Source: JBDHXE01 sp035445085 (GTDB lineage Bacteria > Bacteroidota > Ignavibacteria > Kapaibacteriales > UBA2268). From it: a DNA stretch of 58,843 nt. The notes beneath the pieces are model-generated. The model ran no database searches. It saw nothing but the letters and a program-made list of their open reading frames with translations, and had not been told where the DNA came from. Position 1 is the first letter of the stretch. Every line of letters starts with the position of its first letter. Made by a program: the position numbers and the translations under genes. The DNA lies in contig DAOMQA010000016.1 of the NCBI GenBank assembly GCA_035445085.1, positions 1 to 58,843 of the forward strand, given 5' to 3'. This document shows, in pieces, positions 25,964 through 35,363 of the stretch.

Positions 25964-27505
25964 ATGATATTAAATGAACTAAATGAGCAATTGGATTTTA
26001 GAAAGGCAATGCACTTATTGAGAAGGCTAACTTTTCATCCAAAGATTGAGCAGGTAAACCAATTAGTTGGAAAAACCCCTAAGGAGGCTTTATCTATAAT
26101 ATTGGGCAATCAAACACAATTGCCTGAACCAACAAGTTCTATGAAAAGTTGGTTAGATAAATTAGAAGAAGACCCTTTAAGTAATTTGCCACTTGATATA
26201 CGATTTGAGATTGAGGCTAAATTGAAACAAAGGTGTGCCGAATTTATTAATTGGTGGTTGGATATAATGAGCGAGGAATCATTACCATCTGTAGAAAAGT
26301 TTACCTTATTTCTACTATCAATTTGGTCAATAGATTTTACCTATGATACCCTTGCCCTAATACCGCCTCCTTTACTTTATCGAAACAACCAAATGATGAG
26401 AAAAAATCGATTTTCTTCATATAAGCAAATTGCAGAAGATGTAACAATGGATGGCTCTATGCTTATGTTTCAAAGCGTATTCTTTAGCAGCAAAGAAGCT
26501 CCAAATGAAAATTATATGCGAGAATTAATGGAATTGTTTACAATGGGTATTGGTGATTTGGAAACTGGCAAGGCAAACTATACAGAAGGAGACATACGCG
26601 AAGGAGCAAAAGCTCTAACGGGCTGGCGTACCGTTGCGTATTTAGGGCAAGAGGGCGCTCCATCTAATCGACCTTTTGAAACTTTTCTTGATAGAAATAG
26701 ACATGATTTGCAAGGGAAAAAGATATTTCAATATGGCGAAATCGCTCCAATCAGCGAGGCAGATAACAATGAGAATCAAGTCAGGCAAAAAGAAGTAAAG
26801 GGGTTAATAGATATATTATTTAAATGGAGAGGTGAGCAAATTGCTAAATTTGTTTCAGATAAGATAGTTAAATACTTTGTATATAGTAATCCAGCATACT
26901 CGGACTTAGATTTGATTAAAGAAATGGCCCAAATACTGATGGATAATAATTACGAACTCCGTGCCGTATATGAAAAATTATTTAGTAGCGAGTATTTTTA
27001 TTCAGATGAAATAATAGCTTGCCAAATTAAAACACCAACAGAGTATATTATTGGATTAGAACGATTTTTAAACCAAAACTTTGATAGTATAGGTGGAGGT
27101 TATACAAGAAATGCCGTTAATTCACTTGAGCAAGTACTTTATGAACCACCAGACGTTAGTGGTTGGACTGGATATAGAACTTGGATTAGCACTACTACTT
27201 ATCCATTAAGGATTAAATATGCTATTGATTTATTAAACAAAAAATCAAATGTAGAATTGATTGAACTTTTCTTACAGTTTAATGTACATACAAATTTTAA
27301 TGAATTATTTGATAAATCTCTAATTTATATTCTACCAAAACAATTATCGCAAGATAGAGTACAAGAATTGAAAACTTTATTACTTAATGGTATTGATGAA
27401 AATGATTGGCTTAATCAACTTAGCCAAAATAATGTTAAATGTGCTGAAGGTATTAGGTCTTATATAGGAAGAATAATAGTTTCACCTGATTTTCAACTAT
27501 GTTAA
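25964..27505 (+). CDS. DUF1800 family protein
   Basis: A 513-residue DUF1800 protein. Family landmarks: MHLLRRLTFHP at the start, NENYMRELMELFTMGIGD, ALTGWRTV, NRHDLQGKKIF and EPPDVSGWTGYRTW. The function of DUF1800 is not established. It is usually encoded next to DUF1501, as here (17 bases apart). No signal peptide is visible, although the partner has one; it might be cytoplasmic or exported as a complex, which is inference. GGAGGT eight bases before the ATG fixes the start. Confidence 0.9.
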   Translation: MILNELNEQLDFRKAMHLLRRLTFHPKIEQVNQLVGKTPKEALSIILGNQTQLPEPTSSMKSWLDKLEEDPLSNLPLDIRFEIEAKLKQRCAEFINWWLDIMSEESLPSVEKFTLFLLSIWSIDFTYDTLALIPPPLLYRNNQMMRKNRFSSYKQIAEDVTMDGSMLMFQSVFFSSKEAPNENYMRELMELFTMGIGDLETGKANYTEGDIREGAKALTGWRTVAYLGQEGAPSNRPFETFLDRNRHDLQGKKIFQYGEIAPISEADNNENQVRQKEVKGLIDILFKWRGEQIAKFVSDKIVKYFVYSNPAYSDLDLIKEMAQILMDNNYELRAVYEKLFSSEYFYSDEIIACQIKTPTEYIIGLERFLNQNFDSIGGGYTRNAVNSLEQVLYEPPDVSGWTGYRTWISTTTYPLRIKYAIDLLNKKSNVELIELFLQFNVHTNFNELFDKSLIYILPKQLSQDRVQELKTLLLNGIDENDWLNQLSQNNVKCAEGIRSYIGRIIVSPDFQLC

Positions 27506-27522
27506 TATTGGAGATTATATAA

Positions 27523-29112
27523 ATGGAAAGAAGAAAATTTATAAAAAATACAGCTGTGGTAGGGGCTGGTATGCTAGCTATACCTAATTTAATCTATTCA
27601 CAAAAAGATATTGAGGTAATTCCAAACGAAAAGCTACTTTCTGACTTCGATGATAATATAGTTATCTTTATTGAATTATTTGGTGGAAATGACGGGCTAA
27701 ATACAATTATTCCAGCTGAAGATGATGAATATTTTAAACTACGCCCATCAATCAATATACCACCTGAAGAAGCTGTAAAAGTAAATGATGTATATTTTAA
27801 TCGAGGTTTGGTAAAAGATGTTTATAATAACGGCTTTCAACGTATGTTTGAAGATGGTAGATTAGCCGTTATTCAAGGAATAGGCTATGACCAACCTAAT
27901 ATGTCTCATTTTAGGTCTGAGGATATTTGGCAATCTGGTATTAATCCAAAAACAAATAACAGCCTAAAACTATTGGAAGGGTGGTTAGGTAGATATTTTG
28001 CCTTAAAATTACCTGATTTTCCTTTAAATATACCTGAACACCCTATTTCTATAGCTATTGATGGCACCACTCCATTAATGTTTAAAAGTGAAAAAGGTGA
28101 TATGGGCATTGCCTTGACTGATCCAGAGAAATTTTATGAATTAGGGCATGGACTAACCCCAAAAGAATCTTTAATTTCCGGTAATTCTAATTATGCAAAT
28201 GAATTTAATTATATACACACAATAGCCAAACAATCAGAGTTGTACTCAAATGCAGTATACAACGCTTATCAAGTAGGCAAAGACAAAATCAACGCCACTA
28301 TTTATTCTGACAATAGTTTATCACAAAAAATGAAACTGATATCCTCTCTAATTGCAGGCGGATTAAAGACTAAGGTTTTCTTTCTTAGATTAAGCAATTT
28401 TGATTCTCACGCTCAACAAATGGACGCTGCGTACGGAGGTGGACACTATGCTTTATTAAATAGCTTAGCTTCTGCAGTATCAGAATTTATGGATGATGCT
28501 CTAAAATTAGGGTTCTCAGAAAGAATAACAGGTATGACTATATCAGAATTTGGTAGAAGAACATATGATAACGGTAGCCGTGGTACTGATCATGGGGCGG
28601 CTTCGATGCAGTTCTTATTTGGAAATGATAAATTTGTAAATGGTGGGTATTGGAATAATAGACCAAATCTAAAAGACCTTGATATAAACGGCAACTTAAA
28701 GTATCAAACTGACTATCGAGTTATTTATACTGAAGTATTAGAAAAAAGATTATCAGCAAAACCAGAAGATATCGAAAAAGTGTTTGGTGAATCTTTATTA
28801 CCTCTAAATGTGTTAGAAAATAGAGTTAGTTCAGTAGAATCATATCTTAATAAAGTAAAAGATGATTATTTGCTTATTAGTCCTAATCCTAATTATGGGA
28901 TTGGTACAATTACTTTTGAAGTATTTAGAGCAAGCAAAATTCAATTATCAATTTATAATACTAATGGCAAATTAAAAACAAAGTTAATTGATAGATTTAT
29001 GGTTGAAGGCGTATATACCGTTAATTTCAATATTAATGAATCAGGACTTTATTTTTGTTCTTTGTCGTCGGGTAACAAAAGATATGTGCAAAAGATTTTA
29101 GTAAATAGGTAA
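27523..29112 (+). CDS. DUF1501 protein with twin-arginine leader and T9SS tail
   Basis: A 529-residue exported DUF1501 protein. The N-terminus MERRKFIKN followed by a hydrophobic stretch fits a twin-arginine (Tat) signal, implying export in folded form. The core has ELFGGNDGLNTIIP, MSHFRSEDIWQSG and ISEFGRRTYDNGSRGTDHG, motifs shared with the alkaline phosphatase/sulfatase-like DUF1501 family. The last ~75 residues (SPNPNYGIGTI, GLYFCSL) are a T9SS type A sorting domain, so a Tat substrate appears to be passed to T9SS. It lies between DUF1800 and the giant LamG protein in one operon. The reaction is unknown. Confidence 0.88.
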   Translation: MERRKFIKNTAVVGAGMLAIPNLIYSQKDIEVIPNEKLLSDFDDNIVIFIELFGGNDGLNTIIPAEDDEYFKLRPSINIPPEEAVKVNDVYFNRGLVKDVYNNGFQRMFEDGRLAVIQGIGYDQPNMSHFRSEDIWQSGINPKTNNSLKLLEGWLGRYFALKLPDFPLNIPEHPISIAIDGTTPLMFKSEKGDMGIALTDPEKFYELGHGLTPKESLISGNSNYANEFNYIHTIAKQSELYSNAVYNAYQVGKDKINATIYSDNSLSQKMKLISSLIAGGLKTKVFFLRLSNFDSHAQQMDAAYGGGHYALLNSLASAVSEFMDDALKLGFSERITGMTISEFGRRTYDNGSRGTDHGAASMQFLFGNDKFVNGGYWNNRPNLKDLDINGNLKYQTDYRVIYTEVLEKRLSAKPEDIEKVFGESLLPLNVLENRVSSVESYLNKVKDDYLLISPNPNYGIGTITFEVFRASKIQLSIYNTNGKLKTKLIDRFMVEGVYTVNFNINESGLYFCSLSSGNKRYVQKILVNR

Positions 29113-29126
29113 ATCTTAGGTGTAGT

Positions 29127-32100
29127 ATGCTTCATAATAGAACATTTAATTTTATATTCCTATTGATTTCACTTATGTTTGTAAGTAAAAGTGCTTTTAC
29201 TTATGAAGCATGTGATACTACAAGGTTATGTATTGGTAATTCTTTAAAGTTTACGGTTACAACTGGTAAAGGCGCTCATTATATAGATGTCATTAACAAT
29301 AGTTTAATAAATAAAATGGGCAAAGCCATAACTTTTGATTTATGGCTTAAACCTAAAAGGCAAGCAGGAAAAATACAATACATAGCTGGCTTATGGGGAC
29401 CTAATTTTGAGGTTAATGATTCGTGGCTTGCATATATTAATGACAAAGATTCTCTAATATTTCAGCTCAATGGTAATGAATCTAATTTAGCTAATGAAGA
29501 TTTTACTACCGTATCAGCATATATTGGTAATTTGTATGACCAATGGAATCACTACGCCTTTGTATTTAATGGCAATAATAACTTTGCATATATTTATATA
29601 AATGGAGATAAAATTGATTCGTCAAGGAATAACAAATATCCACTATATACTCTTAAGAAGATAAATAACCCAGAATTATCTATTCAAATAGGCAGTACCA
29701 ATGCGCTATCCAACGACCCTAATATGAATAGAACATTCTTAGGAGATATGGACGAAATTAGAATTTGGGGGCGAGCTTTAAGTGCTGAAGAAATATTTTG
29801 TAATAAAGATAAGGCTCTTAATGGCAAAGAAGATAGCCTATTATTATATTATCGTTGCAATGACCCTAATTATGTCTTTGAATTATGTGATGCTGCTGGT
29901 AATGGCAATCAGGGTATGATGCGAAGCGGGCTTGAATTTGGGCTGTCAGACCGACAGGATATAATCAAAGTAATAGCTTCACCTTTATCTATAAAAGATA
30001 CAATTGTATGCGATACTGCAAAGTTTTATGACTTTGTATTAACCGATACGTCAGTTTGTGCAACAGGGTTTTATATAAGAACAGTAACAGGCTTTCCAGA
30101 AAAATTCTCATTTACTTATAATAATAAAGAGTATGATTTGTCGAAATGGAGTTACTTGCCTCTACCTTCTATGTCTGCAATTACTTTAAGAATAAAAGTT
30201 AATGCTGATTTTGTTGGAACAATTAGCACTTGGCTACAAGTAAGGAGCGTTAATGCTTGTGGTTATAATATTGCTAATATACCTATTACAATAAATAGGC
30301 AAACAGAATTAAATATGAGCAAATTAGAAGTTGCATTTGATTCACTCAAAGCGCGTTGTATTGAAAAAACATATATCGACTCCACAATCACTATATGTAA
30401 TACTTCAAATAGAGATTTAACGATTAGCAAGCTGAGTAATAATATGCCTCTGGTATTTAAATTATTACATTCAACTTTGCCTATTGTTTTAAAGCCTAAA
30501 GAATGCACTAATGTTATTGTTAGATTTACTTCAAGAGATACAACTGAATTTTACTATGATACCCTGACAATTAATTCAAATGATAGGTGTGCTAATGTTA
30601 CTCAAATACCTTTGCAAGGTAAAGTAAAAGAAGTGTTCAGGATTAATAAGCGAAGTTCAGATGAAAGACTTACGGAAATAGACTTTGGCACTAAATGCGT
30701 TAATTTCCCATCAGTAGCAACAGAGTACGATTGGATGAATTTGGATATAAAAGATATAGTAATTACAGATATTAAAATTCCAGATAATTTTTATGGGAAG
30801 AATTTCAAGTTTCCCGTAACTTTAGAGCCAAATACTGGCTATCAAGCTAATTATTTTAGATTTTTACCAAAAACTGTAGGCGTATTTAACGATTCAATTA
30901 TAATAGTAGCTAAGTCTGGCAATTGTACAATCCATTACCCTATATATATAAAGGGAGTTGCGTATGATGCGGATCTAAGTTTTAAAGATACAATTATTGA
31001 TTTTGGAAGCATCAAGGTTGGGCAAGAATTAACAATAAATGCAGTACTTAATAATAATAGTAATGTTAGTTTAACAAGTTCAACTTATTTAATAAACGGT
31101 GAACCATTTTTTATAACTGGGTCCAAATCTATTTCTATATCTGCTAATGCTTCTGGCACTATACAAATAACATTTAGACCTACTAAAGCTGGTTTATTTG
31201 AGGATGAACTTGGCGTATATGAAGAATCTTGCTTTGAATCTTATGGCGTTAAGGTAAAGGGTGTTGCATATGTGGACTGGTTCTCTTATGAGCCAGAGGT
31301 ATTAGAAGTAAAAAATGTACTTGGGTGCTATAGTAAAGAAGAAGAATTAGAAATTAGAAATTTGACGGATAACATAGCAACCTTATCCGATTTCAAATTA
31401 ATTCAAGCACTTCCTAAGTTTACATTGGTTGAGCCAGCAGTATTCCCAAGCTCAATCACAATAAACAAAGGCGAAAGTGTTAAATTTAAATTGAGATATA
31501 CTCCAAATGATATAATAGCTGAACGAGCCGATAGAGCATTACTTGAATATAAAACGCAAGATAATCAAGTGTGGACAGCAAAATTATTAGGAACATCTGT
31601 CTTGCCACGACTGCATATTACAAGCGAGATATTATTCGAAACAATAGAAGTAGGGGGTAGTAAACAAGATACAATAATTATCGAGAATATCTCAAATTTT
31701 GATATTACTATAAATAATGCAAATATTCCAACTGGTTTTATAATGGTATACCCAGCAACCTTAAATGGAAGAGTATTAAAACCAAAGGATACCGTACAAG
31801 TAATTATTAATTTTGTCCCCACAGAAGACAAACTATATTCAGGTCAGTTTGAAATTAACGTCGTTACTCCTTGCCCTATTGATTTTTATACTGATATTAG
31901 TGGCAAGGGTATAATCGTGCCTTTAGACGCACCATTAAAAGTAATAAATTATGGGTTTGTAAATCCTTGTGAATGTGAAGAAAGAAAAATACCATTAATT
32001 AATAATTCGTTCTATTTTCCAATGAACATTGATAGTATATTGATAGATACAACAAATGTAACAAGCCCTGCTTCTCAATTCTATTCTTGGTATTCTTTTT

Positions 32101-34145
32101 ATTCACCTAGTTCAGTGTTCCCGTATCAAATCCCTAAGAGAAGTACCGATACTCTTACAATTGTCTATTGCCCTAAAAGTCCATTTATAGATACATTAGT
32201 TGATAATAATGCTAGGTTGCATATTTATGCTTCAGGTAGCGCTTGGAAAAATCATTTTGAGACATTTTTAGCTGGTAAACAAACTCTATTATTCCAAGCA
32301 GATAGTAATTTTATTGTCTTTCCTCCTACGAGAGTTGATACAGTATCGGCTCCAAGGTATATACATTTATTTATACCGGGCTTAGAGTTAAATCCAAAGC
32401 AAGCTAAGGTAGAAATTAGTAACTTTGGCTTTGAGCCTGACGAAAGAGTATTTTATGCAGAGGATTCATTGGGCAAGCCTCTAAATTTGACTATTGATAC
32501 AAACAATATAATAACTTTAAAATTAGAATTTAAACCAAGAGCTGTGAGAACTTATTCTAATAAGTTAAAAATTTCTATTATTACTCCTTGTGTGCATATA
32601 GATACTTCTGTTACTTTAGTAGGGAGTGGATTTGCACCAGCCTTTGGTCTAAACTTCTCTTTTAACAATACAAATAAATCGGAGAAAGATACCCTAAAAG
32701 TAATAAATTGCGATACTTTAGCGATACCTATTTATAGTTCACGAACATTACCAGCTGACGTGGTTGATATAAATTGTAGAATAGCTTATGATACAAGTAA
32801 ATTAGAATATCTTTATGCCGAATCTTACTATGTAAATAACCCATGTAAAAGTTATATATCTACGACTAGCCATAAATACCCTGCTTATGGTGGTTCAGAG
32901 TTCCTATTAAAAAATGCATGTTATGTAGACTCTATTAGACCATTATTTACAGCTTATTTTGTACCTAAATCAAGTAACAGAGATACATTAGAAATATCAT
33001 TAGATAGTATTAAATTTGATACTGAAGAGATAATATTATATCATCTGATAGCAGAACCCGACTTTGCAACTGTTGTTATTCAAAAACCAGAAATGAAAGC
33101 TATTAACACGCTTAATTTTGATTCGGTGCAAGTGTTAGATTGTGCACAACGCTCATTAGAAATAGTCAATAATGGGGACGTTCCCTTATCGCTTTTCTCT
33201 TTAATAAACTTACCTCCAGACATCAAATTAATTTCTTCGGTACCAGATATTAATGATTTATTGCAAGTTGGAGATACAATAGTTTTAAACTTAGAATATT
33301 GCCCTCGGAAAGCTGATACTATTGCTGGGCATATTAATTCAATTTCCGCAGACCCTTGTTTACTAATAGATTCTACATTTTTTGAAGGTATTGCTTATGC
33401 ACCTGAATTTAAAGTTGCTTTTGATGTATCATTAGACTTCCTAAAGATTGACACAATCACAACCCAATTAACTGATACATTAAAGATTTCAATTTATAAC
33501 GAAAGAGACTTTAGTGCGATTATTCAATCAAGGGAATATTGGATAGAAAAACTTAATTTCGATGTTAATTTTACCTACAACCCATTTAATTTAGAATTTT
33601 TATCTGCAAAAAGTGAAATTGCTTCAGAATTTAATTATCAACACATGTCTAGTAATATAGTGCTTGAATATCGTAATACTGATTCTTTAAAACGTGGGAA
33701 AATAGCTGATTTGTTTTTTATTTCTACCGTACCAGATACTAATATATCTGACTTAAAAATAAGTGCTACTAACTTTGAAACTGACTCAATATTATTCTTG
33801 GATATAAAACCACAAGACAACCAAGCTATATTATATTCTTTAGGTAAATGTGGAGTAGAGAGTTTGCATTACACTGGATTTAATCCAAGTATAGTTCAAA
33901 ATTCACCAAACCCTGTAACTAATTTTACTACTATCAAATTTACTATGTCCGAAAAAAGTGCTGTTAGAATGAAATTATATTCAATAAATGGGCAACTTGT
34001 CAAAAGTATTATAGATGGACAAGTCTTCATTCCAGGTGAATATGAAGTTAGTTTTTCAACTGAAAATCTAAACGCAGGTGTATATTATTATATTTTCGAG
34101 ACAAATACTTATTTCTCTTCAAAATCAATGATTGTGATAAAATAG
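29127..34145 (+). CDS. Giant LamG / choice-of-anchor-D protein with T9SS tail
   Basis: A 1672-residue secreted protein. Signal peptide 1-25. A LamG/concanavalin-like domain at ~50-250 (ITFDLWLKPK, NHYAFVFNG, GDMDEIRIWGRALS) may bind glycan or a surface ligand. The rest is a series of immunoglobulin-like ASPM-SPD2-Hydin (choice-of-anchor-D) repeats with phrases such as IDFGSIKVG, ITFRPTKAGLFED and IINFVPTEDKLYSG. The C-terminus is a T9SS type A domain (NSPNPVTNFTTIKF, GVYYYIF). Many cysteines occur, unusual for a secreted T9SS protein and suggesting disulfides. It is probably a long surface adhesin or structural fibre. It ends the OmpA-DUF1800-DUF1501 operon. Confidence 0.88.
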   Translation: MLHNRTFNFIFLLISLMFVSKSAFTYEACDTTRLCIGNSLKFTVTTGKGAHYIDVINNSLINKMGKAITFDLWLKPKRQAGKIQYIAGLWGPNFEVNDSWLAYINDKDSLIFQLNGNESNLANEDFTTVSAYIGNLYDQWNHYAFVFNGNNNFAYIYINGDKIDSSRNNKYPLYTLKKINNPELSIQIGSTNALSNDPNMNRTFLGDMDEIRIWGRALSAEEIFCNKDKALNGKEDSLLLYYRCNDPNYVFELCDAAGNGNQGMMRSGLEFGLSDRQDIIKVIASPLSIKDTIVCDTAKFYDFVLTDTSVCATGFYIRTVTGFPEKFSFTYNNKEYDLSKWSYLPLPSMSAITLRIKVNADFVGTISTWLQVRSVNACGYNIANIPITINRQTELNMSKLEVAFDSLKARCIEKTYIDSTITICNTSNRDLTISKLSNNMPLVFKLLHSTLPIVLKPKECTNVIVRFTSRDTTEFYYDTLTINSNDRCANVTQIPLQGKVKEVFRINKRSSDERLTEIDFGTKCVNFPSVATEYDWMNLDIKDIVITDIKIPDNFYGKNFKFPVTLEPNTGYQANYFRFLPKTVGVFNDSIIIVAKSGNCTIHYPIYIKGVAYDADLSFKDTIIDFGSIKVGQELTINAVLNNNSNVSLTSSTYLINGEPFFITGSKSISISANASGTIQITFRPTKAGLFEDELGVYEESCFESYGVKVKGVAYVDWFSYEPEVLEVKNVLGCYSKEEELEIRNLTDNIATLSDFKLIQALPKFTLVEPAVFPSSITINKGESVKFKLRYTPNDIIAERADRALLEYKTQDNQVWTAKLLGTSVLPRLHITSEILFETIEVGGSKQDTIIIENISNFDITINNANIPTGFIMVYPATLNGRVLKPKDTVQVIINFVPTEDKLYSGQFEINVVTPCPIDFYTDISGKGIIVPLDAPLKVINYGFVNPCECEERKIPLINNSFYFPMNIDSILIDTTNVTSPASQFYSWYSFYSPSSVFPYQIPKRSTDTLTIVYCPKSPFIDTLVDNNARLHIYASGSAWKNHFETFLAGKQTLLFQADSNFIVFPPTRVDTVSAPRYIHLFIPGLELNPKQAKVEISNFGFEPDERVFYAEDSLGKPLNLTIDTNNIITLKLEFKPRAVRTYSNKLKISIITPCVHIDTSVTLVGSGFAPAFGLNFSFNNTNKSEKDTLKVINCDTLAIPIYSSRTLPADVVDINCRIAYDTSKLEYLYAESYYVNNPCKSYISTTSHKYPAYGGSEFLLKNACYVDSIRPLFTAYFVPKSSNRDTLEISLDSIKFDTEEIILYHLIAEPDFATVVIQKPEMKAINTLNFDSVQVLDCAQRSLEIVNNGDVPLSLFSLINLPPDIKLISSVPDINDLLQVGDTIVLNLEYCPRKADTIAGHINSISADPCLLIDSTFFEGIAYAPEFKVAFDVSLDFLKIDTITTQLTDTLKISIYNERDFSAIIQSREYWIEKLNFDVNFTYNPFNLEFLSAKSEIASEFNYQHMSSNIVLEYRNTDSLKRGKIADLFFISTVPDTNISDLKISATNFETDSILFLDIKPQDNQAILYSLGKCGVESLHYTGFNPSIVQNSPNPVTNFTTIKFTMSEKSAVRMKLYSINGQLVKSIIDGQVFIPGEYEVSFSTENLNAGVYYYIFETNTYFSSKSMIVIK

Positions 34146-34158
34146 TAGATTAAATGGA

Positions 34159-34185
34159 AGCCCTGAAGATTAATTTTTCAGGGCT
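34159..34185. terminator. Shared convergent terminator hairpin
   Basis: A perfect 9-bp stem AGCCCTGAA / TTCAGGGCT with a nine-base loop lies between the converging ends of the giant LamG gene (+) and the thioredoxin lipoprotein gene (-). T-runs are short on both sides, so it may act weakly in both directions. Confidence 0.65.
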
Positions 34186-34190
34186 AAGAT

Positions 34191-35360
34191 TTATAATAAT
34201 TTTTTGATAATCGTGGAGAGTTCTTGTTGCATATCGTCTTTATAACCAACTAAACTATGTACTATTTTGCCCTCTTTGCTTAGGACAAACAAGGTAGGAA
34301 AACCACTTACACCAAATTTTTGAGCTACTTCGTCCCCATTTAATAAAGTATTATAGTGTATATTGTTTTCTAACATAAACTTAGAAGGATTAGCACTTTC
34401 TGGTTCTTGGCAACTTATACCCATTACGATCACCTTACTATTATTTTCGTATTCTTTTCGAAGTGCTTCTAATTTCGGCATCGCCTTTACACACCACCTG
34501 CACCAAGTACCCCAAAAATCTATAACAACTACCTTTCCTTGTAAAGATTGAAGAGTAACAGTTTTTCCATTGGCGTCTAATAGAGAAAAGTCGGGAGCGC
34601 TATCACCGTCTTTTATAGGCATCATATTGGCAGGTTTTTCATACTTAACGACCTTTTGTGAACCGCTTGCTTCTAATTGGAAATTAGATTTATCTATATG
34701 TGCATTTATTTTAAGCTTTTGAATATCATAAACAAAAGTAATTGTATCATTGTTAGCGATTTGAATAGTAGAGTCTTTTATTTGTAGTTTATTTGTAGTA
34801 TTATAGTACTCATAAGTAATTAATTGAGCCCCATATTCATGAAAAAATTTAGTTCTAAATAGTTTAATTGCTTCGGAGCCATCTACCTTTTCTGTAGCTA
34901 CAACTTTCATTGTATCTTTCATTTCTTTAATTTTTTCACTAAAATTATCTACTTGGGCTACCATTTTTATTGCTTGAGATATCCAATTACCTTCTACAAA
35001 GGATAGTGGGTCTTGGTCCTTATCTACATAAGTTATAGTTTCTGATTTAGGGTCAAGCCATCTGTATTGTTCTCCATTGAAAACGGCAATAGTACCGTCG
35101 TCGTATTCCATTCTAATATTAAATGGGTAAGTCTCTCTTTTTACCCGTTCAATTTTAACATTTACAGTAGCATCATAATGTTCTGATTTCTGTCTAAATT
35201 TATACTTTAGTACAAAATCAGCAGTTTTAACCTCAAAGGCGGCTTTATTTGCTTCCGTTAATACCTTAATAGGGTCTTCATGTGAAGAATCCTTAGAACA
35301 AGCAATAGTAAATATAATTAATAACAATAAGGATAGACTTCTATACATATAATATTTCAT
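34191..35360 (-). CDS. TlpA-like thioredoxin lipoprotein with LolA-like domain
   Basis: A 389-residue predicted lipoprotein. Its N-terminus ends in the lipobox FTIAC, placing it in the envelope. Residues ~30-240 form a beta-rich half-barrel resembling LolA/DUF2092-type lipoprotein-carrier domains. Residues ~250-389 are a TlpA/AhpC-TSA thioredoxin domain with the active site WCRWC and FPTLFVLSKEGKIV. It is likely a thiol-disulfide oxidoreductase of the periplasm; the partner is unknown. The ATG lies three bases after the purL stop, an odd partner for a redox lipoprotein. Confidence 0.85.
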   Translation of the reverse strand: MKYYMYRSLSLLLLIIFTIACSKDSSHEDPIKVLTEANKAAFEVKTADFVLKYKFRQKSEHYDATVNVKIERVKRETYPFNIRMEYDDGTIAVFNGEQYRWLDPKSETITYVDKDQDPLSFVEGNWISQAIKMVAQVDNFSEKIKEMKDTMKVVATEKVDGSEAIKLFRTKFFHEYGAQLITYEYYNTTNKLQIKDSTIQIANNDTITFVYDIQKLKINAHIDKSNFQLEASGSQKVVKYEKPANMMPIKDGDSAPDFSLLDANGKTVTLQSLQGKVVVIDFWGTWCRWCVKAMPKLEALRKEYENNSKVIVMGISCQEPESANPSKFMLENNIHYNTLLNGDEVAQKFGVSGFPTLFVLSKEGKIVHSLVGYKDDMQQELSTIIKKLL

Positions 35361-35363
35361 TAC

